Both the position numbers and the translations under genes were made by a program. From Oscillospiraceae bacterium (lineage in GTDB: Bacteria; Bacillota; Clostridia; Oscillospirales; Ruminococcaceae): DNA of 64,000 nucleotides. The DNA lies in contig JAGAWT010000013.1 in assembly GCA_018110985.1 (NCBI GenBank), positions 1 to 64,000 on the forward strand, in the 5' to 3' direction. This document shows positions 11,601 to 19,200 of this stretch, in pieces. How positions within the stretch are numbered: position 1 is the first letter of the stretch; every line of letters starts with the position of its first letter. Below the pieces are notes generated by a model. It saw only the letters and a list, made by a program, of their open reading frames with translations, did not search any database and was not told the origin of the DNA.

Positions 11601-11619
11601 GCTTTACATAATCGTTCAT
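2680..11619 (-). CDS. three-module NRPS with terminal reductase (A-T-C-A-T-C-A-T-R)
   Basis: 2979 aa, complete. Domains by motif (approximate residues): A1 1-465 (YTSGSTGMPKG, NGKVDRK); T1 around S504 (GGDS); C1 555-985 (HHIIFDG); A2 990-1460 (YTSGSTGVPKG); T2 around S1507 (LGLNS); C2 1565-1995 (HHLIFDG); A3 2000-2475 (YTSGSTGKPKG); T3 around S2526 (LGGTS); thioester reductase 2600-2979 (NADP loop TGAVGYLG, catalytic YxxxK in YIRSK). Both C domains keep HHxxxDG. A1 has no preceding C domain, so it loads the starter. A2 and A3 keep the core Asp that holds the alpha-amine (FDAC, FDFS), whereas A1 has Val there (FVAS), arguing for a starter without an alpha-amino group. By family knowledge the R domain releases an aldehyde or alcohol. 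The ATG at 11619 is chosen for AAGGAG upstream. It lies 21 bp after the MATE gene. No phosphopantetheinyl transferase is in the window. Confidence 0.95.
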   Translation of the reverse strand: MNDYVKLFLETAEKHADETAVTDRDGARKTDYRTLRDLVLKTASWIYSKKLDERSFIPVNLDSSAEYTAVVFGIWLSGHAAVPMGTSFPNERVRYISVNCDAPFIIDEKAVEEIKAAEYADISLFPDSSDDDAALLIYTSGSTGMPKGILHTFAGLLANRALGKPEEYSAGSQWALGAPMYFVASVVAYKVLTYGGCAHLLSPDLMRDVRGLEDYYEANGITIGFISPSVLSNFHNRAKTLRVVMTGSERLTGQCSRDGYKLFNNYGMSETMGRICSFLVDKPYDTTPVGIPNDSTPYVLLDENGKAVADGEEGELCVKGCFTVGYHKDPQATEKLFRDGWLHTGDIMKKLPDGNLVYINRKDWMVKINGQRVEPGEIENVLRAVDGVETAVVKAVKGRGDRVVLCAYYTGDKLEEDHIREELSKKLATYMIPSFYTHLEKMPLNRNGKVDRKNLPEPDIMSRRAEYAPPTNETEAILCRAFESALGAEKAGIDDDFFAMGGDSIRVMKLLTLCPGLDLTSKLIYSAKTPRAIAGECIKRGSVRERVKKERYPLSSSQQGIYAESMSRDGEAAYNNPILLKLGDSIDTERLCRACEAVVEAHPFIKTRISTDENGDAVQLRNDSESYSQTVERMSEDRFRALIPTLMQPFRLLSDRLFRIRIFETGEGKYLFMDLHHIIFDGSSMLIIMKDLEKAYNGEAPEKETYSGFEAAEDEYERRKTEYATAEKWYLDTFGGIEADSLPVPDRNEGVRAFGLVESPLAVEVSAAEDLCRRYGVTENTYATAAFGICMALYSGTNEALFTTIYNGRDSLRTAGTVAMLVKTLPVYSHFDRDTYVRDYLLEQKEQMLGCMNNDIYPFADLVAKTGITSDLLFVFQGDLLDVGGLCGEPVKRIPLMDNATGEQFAVQMYKKDGSYTLRTEYRSDLYSPEFVKIFVRSFENVLAAMLSAEKISDITLTSHKELETLRRINMTEAEYDRTQTVVYMFSRAAAAYPDNTAVIFGDTSLTYAETERRSDSIAAYIQSKGLGHGDVVSILIPKGIYQVIASLGALKAGCAYQPLDPTYPPERLNFMIKDSSAKLLITVPELSDLISGFDGDRLTTAETEKLPDKKPSAVCSPEDTFILLYTSGSTGVPKGVKLSHANLVCFIEWYRKFYEVTESDRISQYASYGFDACMMDMYPALCSGAAVVIVEEDMRLDLNRLNEYYIKNRVTLSFMTTQVGRQFAAEMQNPYIRAVSVGGEKLASMDPPKGFKLYNAYGPTECTIFSTIEQVTKKEDNIPIGRPLDNMKVYVVDPFGHQVPPGALGELILAGPQVCSGYLDRPEKTAEVFIKNPFDSGEFSSAYKTGDIVRFRTDGKIEFIGRRDGQVKIHGFRIELSEIEAVIREYSGVKNAAVVARDLGADGKAVAAYFVSDEKIDPKAIANHIRSRKPPYMVPASIMQIDSIPLNQNGKVNKKALPEPVIAAPAEETEHSDNILEAELRKIVGEAVNTERPPLSVPLEYLGLNSLGMIRLSTRLEKRFGVNIPVKGLKDLTIAGIEDIIIGEWMNGSRKEADTSAEETASMELSAAQTGIYIDCMRSPDSTMYNIPYELTFDRDMDTERLAAAAKRVLKAHPSMFVHFEIVDDKVMAVRDELKVPEINITELTEEKYSIYRERSVVPFKLNVFPLFRFAVIKTEKAVRLLCDLHHLIFDGFSMSLFLRDLETALKTDSAPESESASYFTYVREQKAMLAGKAGEAYEQYFGNLFADLDSSSELTSDVSGNGNGKRCLTYGGYDEERVKRACVRTGVSEPALLLAALDFTIARMTASDKVFISTISSGRSDTRFADTVGMFVNTVPLAAKLSHGTTDDFVKEVSEGLDDALSHENYPFANVAAKWGFTVNIMYEYQRGILEKPDIPHLVSINGLAAEETKFGLAVRIIDKNGKAAIEVEYNDGTYSESYINDFIRSYAIAIEKFSRRGDEKLRSVTLLDPDREELLARFHKRPVAPDISENTLFHSGVERFAAEAPDRTALIAADGTYTYRQLDENANRVANALISRGVKKGDRVVLLLPRTSRMFFSVFGVLKSGAAYIPCDPNYPSERIKHIIDDSHAALVITTGDRLSRFTDRPAEDVEALLAQENTSRPDVEITQDDLCYLIYTSGSTGKPKGVMIRHGGAVNYVSDTAGNILVNAMREKGHVLTAITTFSFDFSVKEWAMPLFNGLTVSVAADDEINDAQKLAARITGTDTDMFGSTPSRLMTLLASPEFSSAFENVRIVICGGEKYPEQLLAALKHGHDDRMIFNTYGPTETTVSCNTAELSEQDSVNVGRPLPGVTEYIVDTDGNELPAGIVGELYIGGAGVAAGYNGLPEMTAERFISYKGERVYKSGDYARWTAEGYIEVLGRKDNQIKLRGLRIELDEVDAVLGAVEGIKRTAVKIEKLNGIEHLCAWFTADRRVDIGELKKELGKTLTNYMVPTAYMQLDEMPFTPNGKLDLKALPLPELYRADKGEGAATGAEKIFCDIFSELLHVDDVAANENFFDLGGTSLLVTNIVIEAGKKGLKITFSDVFDNPTPRALAALTGENAAIDPAQNEDPEITGFDYTAVNQLLSRNTLDSFKKGEVHPLGNILLTGAVGYLGIHILHELIENGDRESRIYCLLRSRKDAPAYVRLPGMYYYYFDKHISDIIGERLFIIDGDVTDPAVLESLEDKQIDTVINCAAVVKHFSAGTAIEDVNVGGALNLIGFCLKTKAALVQTSTMSVLNEAYEDDIPEGLMAEEKMLYVGQLMSNKYIRSKFLAERAVLDAVANKGLRGKIVRLGNLAARYSDGEFQINSGTNSSMGRLKAFAMLGCASYDRLDNTMEFSPIDAVARAIVLLAGTPDDCTVFHAFNNQNIMMENVFRELTKLGYPIKYVESGEFEKAFAKSQNDPEKASVLTSIMAYIPASGGKKHIRLPRKCEYTMQVLYRLGFSWPVTTWDYIGRFVSALSGLGFFEDKAGQQ

Positions 11620-11640
11620 AACTGCCAAACTCCTTTTCTT

Positions 11641-13386
11641 TCAGATGTCAATGACTGTATTGTTAAGCCCCAGCACTCTCATATAGCTTATTTTAACGGG
11701 CATTTTCTTCAGGATCCCCAGTCCTCCGGGGTATCCGCCGCTGTCTTCGGGATCATAGGCAACAGGATCGAAAGCAGCACCGTTATCCCTGAACCGCAGT
11801 GAGATATTGTCTCCCACCTTTGAAAGACATATGTCTATATGATCCTTCCCTGTTCTGTCATAGCCGTGCTTTCCGATGTTTGCCGCTATTTCTTCGACCG
11901 CAAATCTTACAGCCATAGCCTTTTCATCCGGGACATTCTCTTTCCTGCAAAATTCCATTATTTCCCTTGCTGCATCCGCTGCATCCTCATCTTTACCCGA
12001 AATGGTCATGTCAAGGCTGCTCCCGCTGCCTTCGGGTATTGCCATAAAGCCTTTATAGCTTATCCTGCCGGTTTTCTGCATGACCGCCCTTATAATATTG
12101 AGGGCAATGAATGTAAGGAGCTCACTGAATATTATCGCCCCGAAAAGACCGTTGAAGCCGTACATCTTCATTCCGCATATCATCAAGGGCACCTTTATGA
12201 TAAGAAGCTCCATAGCACAGTCTGCTGTGGAAAGGAAGGTCTGTCCTATTGTACGGTAGTAATCCTGTGAAAGAGTGTTAAGTATGAAAAAGCCGAAGCT
12301 GAGAGAGAATATACGGAGCCCGGACAAAAGCTCCGGCATCACTTCCGGGACATCAAAGCCGTACATCCCTGCGATGAACTGCGGTACAGCGATGAATACC
12401 GCCATTATGATGCCTCCTGAAACAAAGGCTGCCTTCATAACTCTTCCAAAGACAGCTCTTACACCGAAGTAGTCATTCTCCCCGTAAAGCACTCCGGCCA
12501 CTGTGGCTATGACGGAGGAGATGCCGTTTATGAACATCTGCACTATATGAAGCGTGTTGTTTGCCACGGAATAAGCCGAAAAGTAACTGCTTCCCAGTGT
12601 ATGGAGCACAGCAGCGTTCATTACCGCCATGCCTATTACTGTTGCGATAAGGTTGGTAAGGTTAGGTATACCGCATCTGAGAGAACTTACTATCATGGGA
12701 CCTGCCTCTTTAAACTCTTTGAACACGGGTTTCAGCACCCTGTCGGAGCTTTTTGCGTAATGCGGTATGAACACCGCACCTGCAATGGCATAGCCCATGA
12801 CCGTAGAAAGAGCCGCTCCCTTTATGCCTAGCGGAGTAAACTTTACCAGCACGAGATCAAAGCCAAGGTTCACAACATTTGCGGCTATGTTTATTTTGGC
12901 GGACAATGCGGGGTGGTTATCCACATTCATAAAGTATGCCATTTCTATTACAAAGCATATGATGGGCATTCCGAAGGAATAGATATAGGCTATGTCCGAG
13001 ATCATTTCCTTTAGCTGCCCTTCCGCTCCCGTAAGCCTTACAAAGAAAGGGACAACTGCGGGAGAGAGCACCAGAAACAACAGTGTATAGGCAAAGCCCG
13101 CAAGAAGACAAAAGCCCATTACCTTATCGGCGCTTCCGGGATCCCTTCTTCCGAGCAGCACAGCCACAGTCACGGCTCCTCCGGTCGCAAGAAGTATAGC
13201 CGCAGCCTGAAGTATGTATACATAGGGCAAAGCCGCACTTACGGCAGAATTGCCTATGCTTCCTATCAGGTTGCCCACGATCATGGCATCCACTACATTC
13301 CCGAGCTGGAGCGCCATGGTGGTCATGATGCCCGTGAGCATATATTTATATACCTTTTCCTTTATCAGGCTGTCATTTCTTTTCAT
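11641..13386 (-). CDS. MATE-family exporter fused to RsbW-like ATPase/kinase domain
   Basis: 581 aa against about 450 for ordinary MATE exporters. Residues about 1-440 are a multi-span MATE transporter (VDAMIVGNLIG, two pseudo-repeats). Residues about 455-580 are a GHKL ATPase of the anti-sigma-kinase type, with N box EEIAANIGKHGY, G1-like FRDNGAAFDP and G2-like GGLGILKKM. The ATG at 13386 is preferred; an upstream GTG has no ribosome site. It sits 15 bp after the STAS gene and 21 bp before the NRPS, so the three are almost certainly one transcript. It probably exports the NRPS product, with activity or signalling set by binding or phosphorylating the STAS protein. That coupling is inference. 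Confidence 0.85.
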   Translation of the reverse strand: MKRNDSLIKEKVYKYMLTGIMTTMALQLGNVVDAMIVGNLIGSIGNSAVSAALPYVYILQAAAILLATGGAVTVAVLLGRRDPGSADKVMGFCLLAGFAYTLLFLVLSPAVVPFFVRLTGAEGQLKEMISDIAYIYSFGMPIICFVIEMAYFMNVDNHPALSAKINIAANVVNLGFDLVLVKFTPLGIKGAALSTVMGYAIAGAVFIPHYAKSSDRVLKPVFKEFKEAGPMIVSSLRCGIPNLTNLIATVIGMAVMNAAVLHTLGSSYFSAYSVANNTLHIVQMFINGISSVIATVAGVLYGENDYFGVRAVFGRVMKAAFVSGGIIMAVFIAVPQFIAGMYGFDVPEVMPELLSGLRIFSLSFGFFILNTLSQDYYRTIGQTFLSTADCAMELLIIKVPLMICGMKMYGFNGLFGAIIFSELLTFIALNIIRAVMQKTGRISYKGFMAIPEGSGSSLDMTISGKDEDAADAAREIMEFCRKENVPDEKAMAVRFAVEEIAANIGKHGYDRTGKDHIDICLSKVGDNISLRFRDNGAAFDPVAYDPEDSGGYPGGLGILKKMPVKISYMRVLGLNNTVIDI

Positions 13387-13401
13387 ACCTGTCACCGTGA
13401 A

Positions 13402-13716
13402 CTAAGTCACATTCTTCTCCAGACCTGTAAGAAAGCCTGCAAGTCCGCTCAGATCAAGTATCTCCTTTACGGCGCCCCTGATGTTTATTATTCTCATAGT
13501 GCCCTGCTTGTCCATCAGCTTGCGAAACTTCACAAAAGCACGGAGCCCTGCTGAGGAGATGTACTCCAGCTTGTCCAGATCTATCATCAGGTCAGTGATA
13601 CCGTCAAGGTCTGTTATGACAGCCGTCTCAAGGTCGAGTGCAGTCGTCCTGTCGAGGTCGCCTTCAAGCAGTATGGCAAGTGTGGTCCCCTCTTTGTTCT
13701 TTGTGATGTTCAGCAT
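13402..13716 (-). CDS. STAS-domain anti-sigma factor antagonist
   Basis: 104 aa, a single STAS domain of the SpoIIAA/RsbV type. The phosphorylatable serine lies in EYISSAGLRAF (residues 51-61, S54/S55). In the family the unphosphorylated form binds the kinase partner, and the kinase switches it off by phosphorylation. Likely partners here are the ATPase domain fused to the MATE protein just downstream, and the phosphatase encoded upstream. The ATG at 13716 has AAAGGAG 7 nt ahead; a longer frame from 13743 lacks a site. It is first in the STAS-MATE-NRPS transcript. Confidence 0.9.
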   Translation of the reverse strand: MLNITKNKEGTTLAILLEGDLDRTTALDLETAVITDLDGITDLMIDLDKLEYISSAGLRAFVKFRKLMDKQGTMRIINIRGAVKEILDLSGLAGFLTGLEKNVT

Positions 13717-13764
13717 AGTTATGCTCCTTTCGTTATGACTCAAACGGATCCTTAGCTTATAATG

Positions 13765-13793
13765 ATATTATCACAGATCGCAGATGATTTCAA
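13765..13793 (-). promoter_or_regulatory. candidate promoter for STAS-MATE-NRPS operon
   Basis: Minus-strand TTGAAA (13788-13793), 17-bp spacer, TAATAT (13765-13770), about 48 bp upstream of the STAS start. The 170-bp gap after the phosphatase gene has no clear terminator, so read-through is also possible. Confidence 0.45.
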
Positions 13794-13913
13794 GACATTT
13801 TGGGAATACTATCCAGAATCAGGCGAGCAAACATTCATCATGTTGTTCCATACACTGTATCTTACCATACAAATGTTTGCAAGATATTTGCAAAACTCAG
13901 CACGGAAAGATAA

Positions 13914-15893
13914 TTATCCTTTTATTATGTTCACGGAAAGAGTGAGGATATTTGCATTGTCGTAGGTGTAGGAAATGCTGTCTGTGAGTTCTTTTGTAAA
14001 GTATATTCCCAGTCCGCCCACTTTCATATCTTTTGTGGTGCCGGGGATATCGGGAACAGCCTTCTGAGTAGGGTCGAAAGGCTTTCCGAAGTCCTTGAAG
14101 GTCATACTGAGGGTATTTAATTCCCTGTCGGTCCTTACCGTGATGATGACCTTCCCTTTCCCGTCGGGATAGGCGTAATCTATGATATTTCCGAAGATCT
14201 CCTCTGCTGCCAGACGGAGCGAAGATGTGCGTTTTGGCTCTATCCCCGCCCTTTTTGCCTTTTCTGTTACAAAGTTTGTCACAACATGAAGGTCTTCATT
14301 GTCCGCATTGACAGTAATGCTGTCTGTACCGTTGTACTTAAAGCATATCATACATATATCGTCGAACTGTTCTTCACCGCCTGAAAAATCCTTTATCGCT
14401 CTGTGCATTGATTCTATGATGCTGTCCGGATCGCTGCTGTCATTTTTTTCCATGGTGCGTATGATGCCCTCTTCACCAAATCTTTCTTTTCTTTGGTTTA
14501 CGGAATCTGTAACGCCGTCGGTATATACGAATATCATATCCCCGGGTTCAAGACGGTGCTCATGCTGGACAAAAACCGCATCAGGAGTGATGGCAGCAGG
14601 CATCATATGCGGGTATCTCAGTATCTCCCATTTACCGTCGCCATTCCTTACAAGCGGGTTTTCATGACCCGCATTCACTACGGTACACTTTCCCGTGATA
14701 AGATCTATGACCGCAAGCCATACGGTGACGAACATCCCTGCTTCGTTTCTGTCTGACAGCTGTTCGTTCACCTTTTTCATTACCGCTGCGGGCTCCTCGT
14801 TCTGCTTCATCTCACTTTTGATGAGAGACCTTGCAGCCATCATGAACATTGCCGCAGGTATGCCCTTGTCCGATACATCCGCAATTACAAGTCCGATACG
14901 GTGTTCATCTATCATGAAGCAGTCGTAAAAATCGCCGCCCACTCCCTTTGCAGGCTCTATGTAGGCGTTCAGGTCAAACCCTTCCCTGCCTGACAGTTCC
15001 TTTTGTATATCGGGGAGCTGGCTCAGCTGTATCTTGGTGCAGATATCTATCTCTGTCTTTTCCCTTTCCTGCCGGGATGTATTGCGGAGCTTTTCATTAT
15101 GATACCTGTAATACACAGCCATCACTACAAGAAATATCGTCAGCAGAAGAATGATATTTGCAAGACTTATACCTATGGAATCACGGGTGATCTCGTTTTC
15201 TATGTCCGAATAATTCCTTTCCCACACAAGTACAGCCTTTATCTCATCTTCATAGAAAATCGGTATGTAGTAGACAAGATAGGTCATACCGTCATCCGGG
15301 GAATAGTATTTGTCCATTATGCCTTCTTCGCTTTTGCTCTCCATGACCTTTTTCAGCATCTTGCGGTCGTCTGCATCAAGCTCAATGACCTTGGGCTGCA
15401 AATGATCGTTGTTTTCTATGTTATCATCTGCCTCGAATATCACATATGCAAGATCATCCCGAATGCTGACACAACGAAACTCCTCCGTATTGAATGCACT
15501 GTATATAAGGTCGAAACCATAGGCGATACGGGTGTAGCAGATATATGAAAAAGCCACCTGCTCCTCCTTTGTCATAGCTTTCACTTCTTCTTCGGTCACA
15601 AGAGGAAGATCCAGCAGGTTTATCCAGGAATTTTTCATATCCCGTGACTTGGGCGGCTCCGCAATATCGTTTGTTTCCATCCAGTGATCTATGAGCCATC
15701 CGTATGCCGAATAGGATGTGATACGGATCTTGGCATATTCGGAAAGATGCTGTGCTTCGGATTCCGCAACATTCAGGTGGAACCTGGTATATATATACCT
15801 TATATATAGTGTTGTGATGATACTTATGAGAAAAAACATTATAACTATGATGATACTCATCGGTATAAAACTTTTTCCATCGTATTTTTTCAT
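13914..15893 (-). CDS. membrane PP2C (SpoIIE-type) phosphatase with C-terminal ATPase domain
   Basis: 659 aa. A transmembrane helix at about 12-34, an extracytoplasmic sensor region at about 35-235, a second helix (ISLANIILLLTIFLVV, about 245-262), a PP2C/SpoIIE phosphatase domain at about 300-510 (GGDFYD, ADVSDKG and VYTDGVTD motifs), and a GHKL ATPase domain at about 530-655 (AAEEIFGNIIDYAY, DFGKPFDP, GGLGIYF). This is the RsbU/RsbP role: an external signal triggers dephosphorylation of a STAS antagonist, here most likely the one encoded 198 bp downstream. The ATPase domain on the same chain may be a second, opposing kinase. No sigma factor gene is nearby. The ATG has a GGGGTG-type site. 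Confidence 0.9.
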   Translation of the reverse strand: MKKYDGKSFIPMSIIIVIMFFLISIITTLYIRYIYTRFHLNVAESEAQHLSEYAKIRITSYSAYGWLIDHWMETNDIAEPPKSRDMKNSWINLLDLPLVTEEEVKAMTKEEQVAFSYICYTRIAYGFDLIYSAFNTEEFRCVSIRDDLAYVIFEADDNIENNDHLQPKVIELDADDRKMLKKVMESKSEEGIMDKYYSPDDGMTYLVYYIPIFYEDEIKAVLVWERNYSDIENEITRDSIGISLANIILLLTIFLVVMAVYYRYHNEKLRNTSRQEREKTEIDICTKIQLSQLPDIQKELSGREGFDLNAYIEPAKGVGGDFYDCFMIDEHRIGLVIADVSDKGIPAAMFMMAARSLIKSEMKQNEEPAAVMKKVNEQLSDRNEAGMFVTVWLAVIDLITGKCTVVNAGHENPLVRNGDGKWEILRYPHMMPAAITPDAVFVQHEHRLEPGDMIFVYTDGVTDSVNQRKERFGEEGIIRTMEKNDSSDPDSIIESMHRAIKDFSGGEEQFDDICMICFKYNGTDSITVNADNEDLHVVTNFVTEKAKRAGIEPKRTSSLRLAAEEIFGNIIDYAYPDGKGKVIITVRTDRELNTLSMTFKDFGKPFDPTQKAVPDIPGTTKDMKVGGLGIYFTKELTDSISYTYDNANILTLSVNIIKG

Positions 15894-15951
15894 TTTTTGA
15901 ACACCCCGTTATGAAGGAAAAGCACCGTGTCTTTAACACTGTATTTTTATC

Positions 15952-15980
15952 ATTATATCTCTTTTTTTATGATTTGTAAA
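15952..15980 (-). promoter_or_regulatory. promoter of PP2C phosphatase gene
   Basis: Minus-strand TTTACA (15975-15980), 17-bp spacer, TATAAT (15952-15957), 59 bp upstream of the start codon. It is divergent from the adhesin promoter in a very AT-rich 321-bp gap. Confidence 0.65.
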
Positions 15981-16121
15981 TAATAATTTATAGAAATGCA
16001 CTGCATTGATAAAATAGTTGTGATAATTCACTTTTTTTAAGAAAAATAGTGCAAAAATCTCGAACTGATTTGTGCATTCATACAAAGTTCAAATATTTTG
16101 GTAAAAATTTCATCTAAACTA

Positions 16122-16150
16122 TTGCTAAATATTAAATTTTATGGTAAAAT
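16122..16150 (+). promoter_or_regulatory. candidate promoter of giant adhesin
   Basis: TTGCTA (16122-16127), 17-bp spacer, TAAAAT (16145-16150), 65 bp ahead of the adhesin ATG. The region is AT-rich, so chance matches are likely. Confidence 0.4.
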
Positions 16151-16214
16151 ATACTATGTATAAGTGTATCTCATTCCAAATTACATAAATATCATTATAT
16201 AAGGACAATTGCCT

Positions 16215-19200
16215 ATGAGACTGAGACAGAGAATAATAAGCGGTATTACCGCAATATCCATATTGTCATCGGCGCTTTTTCCTGCTGTGACGGTCTTCTC
16301 CGAGGAGATGCCCACGGAAACGGCTGCTACTGCTGCGCCCGAGACTGCGACATCTGACGGGAACACTTCGGAAATGTCCGTGACCACCACAGGAGAAGTG
16401 CTGTCCGTGACAGGGAGCGAAACATCCTCTGCCGTTACTGCGGCGAACAGTGAGGAGACTTCTGCCCCCGAAAGCACTGCGCCCGCAGATGAGAGCGCAG
16501 CTTCAACTGCTGTTACAGAAGAGACAAAGGCTGCGGAGGAAGACGCAGACACTGATGCTCCGGATGCTTTTTCCTTTTCGGGAAGCGGTGCGGATATCTC
16601 CCTGACGGTGGAAAACGGTGTTTACGCCCTCCCCGGCGGTGCGGTCATGGCAAAGGACGATGTTTCCTTCTTTGCCTACGGGATAAGTGTGGATGATTAC
16701 ACCTATCCTATGGACATTGACCGCCGTGTGAAGGTGCTGCGTGGGTACAGTATCCTTTTCAACTGCGGTACGGAGCGTGTTACGGTAATTTCCGACAGCG
16801 TAAAGTTGAAGTACACCTTCACAGAGGAGCTGCCGGAAGAATACGCTGACAGCGTAGCAGTTTATACTGTGCAGAACGGTCAGTGGGTGCAGGCGGAAAC
16901 AGGATCGCCCGTAACGGAGAACGGTCTTGTAAAATCCGTATCTTTCGATGCGTCCCTGCCCTCCCTTGATATGTTCTGTGTTGTATGGACCGATCCCGCA
17001 AGCGTAAAGCCCGATGAATCCATACTCAGCAGCGACAGGGTCTACGGATGCGAAGCAGAAGGGATATCTGCGGAGGCTACTGCCTTTGCGGGTGCTGCCT
17101 GCACGGGCGGTGAGGATCCTGTTTACGGTGCACTGCCGGAAAACGCCAACAATATCAGCTTCACACTTGACAGGCTTTCGGAGGATGATGAAAGCTATGC
17201 CCTTTTCGGTATGCCCTCCGAAACAGAGAGGCTAAGTGTGTACCGTACACGCTTTTACAGCGAAAAATATGAGAATGTGAGCGTTTCGGACTACGAAACG
17301 GCGGTGGATTACGCCCTTTCAGAGCCTGTACCCGAAGAATTTGCCTTTACACTCAATGTGTATGCTCATAACGGCAGTGAAAAGACTGAGCTTGCATTTG
17401 AGACCGTAACGGAAAACGGTCTTGTTACGGCACTGGCATTTACGGCGGATGACGAGCTTTTTGCGGTGTCTGAGCCTGTAAAGACCGCAGCGGAAAGCAT
17501 AGCTGAGTATTCGGATGAGGTGCTGGACATTTCCCATATCATACCGGCAGGTGCTCTTGTGACCGCAGGCGGCAATACCGTAAAGCCTTCCGACATAAGC
17601 GTTTCGGGTCATATCATGAGCGAAGAGGAAATATCTCTTCTGCCTGTGATCGAGGGCTATGAGGATAAGGACTCAAGGTACATCTCACTGGACATAACGA
17701 GCGGCACCGAAAAAGCGCTTATTTCCGAGCACAGCTCCCATATTACTTACAAGCTCCCTGCAGATGAAAAGCTAATGGCGGAGGGGGCAGTGCTCCTGCG
17801 CCTTGATGAAGACGGCTGGACCGAAAACGGGATCAGCAGCACCTGTTCCGCCGAGGGCATTTTGCAGACCCTTTCCTTTACGGACAACGGCTCCGCTGCT
17901 TTTGTGCTGTTGGCGGATGGTCTCAAGGAGCCTGCCGAGCCTCGCTTCTTTGAATACAAGGATGAACAGCTCAGTGTAAATGTTGAGGTGGGAGCAGAGG
18001 CTGTTTTCACGGACGAGAACAGCGAAGAGGTATTCGCAGATGATGTGCGCCTCTATGCAAAAGAGATAACAGAGCCCGTGGATATAGAGATAGGTGCCGA
18101 CGAACGCATGAAGCTCTATGATATCGGCTTTGTCACAAGTGACGGAACTGCTGTTTCCGCCGATATACTCAGCTCTCACATTGATTTCACCGTACAGGGC
18201 GAAGCAGGCGAGACTATCAGCAATATCGAGATATTTGAGATCGGCGAGGAAAACTCAGCCGCTCCCGTAGAGATCCTGACCACAGAGGAGCCTGCGGATG
18301 TTATCTCCGAAAGCACCATTTCTCCCCTTTCCCTTTCATCCGAAGCAGCAGGACCGCAGGAGACAGTTTCCGTTGATGATGATAAGCTCAGCACTTATGC
18401 TGTAAAGTACACAGTAGATTTTAAGCTTGGCGATTTTGAATACAGCATGAACGGCGGTTCCGAGGTGCTTTTGTCGGAAATGCTCTCCTCTCTCGGCGTA
18501 GAGGAGGACATTAAGGGCAGCACGGTGGAATTTACAAATGAAGAACTCCTTTCCTTTGAAAAGATAGAGGAAGAGACTGCTGAGGGGCGTATAGTGACAG
18601 ACTGGCGCATACTCTCTCTCAGACCCTTTTCCACAGAGGAAAAGCTCACTGTCCGCCTTGCAAACGGTGCAAACATCGAGATAGCTGTTACGGATAACAT
18701 AGAGCAGGTGCTGGGCGTAGGCTGTCAGTACTATTTCAGAGATCTCCTCGACTGGATGGGTGTGACGGGCGTTCATGACATAAACATCGGCAGTATAGGT
18801 ATGCCCTCTTTCAGATATGAGGACGGCACACCTGTCGGCGAAGATGTGGTAAAGATCACACCTATAACCGGAACGGATAAGGACGGCAACGATTTCATAA
18901 GAGATTATAAGGTAGAGATAAAGAATACTATTGATACATCTTCACTGCAGGGGCTTACTATACATGACCAGAACGGCTATCAGTTAAAGGTCAAGGACGG
19001 AGTCCTTTTCACTGAAGCCGATGAAGGCTCGCCTGTGAAATATGATTTTGTTCAGCCTCACCAGAATGTAGACATGAACAGCCTTTTCTTTGAACTTATA
19101 AACGGCGTTAATGAAGACATGGACAGTGACGGCAAGAACGACACATGGAAGGCTGACACTTCCAAAAAGGGACACAGCTTTGAATATGAGCTTTATTACA

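Noticed and set aside
13744-13913. Possible small gene between phosphatase and STAS genes
   Set aside because: No frame with a ribosome site; the stretch is AT-rich and better explained as promoter DNA.
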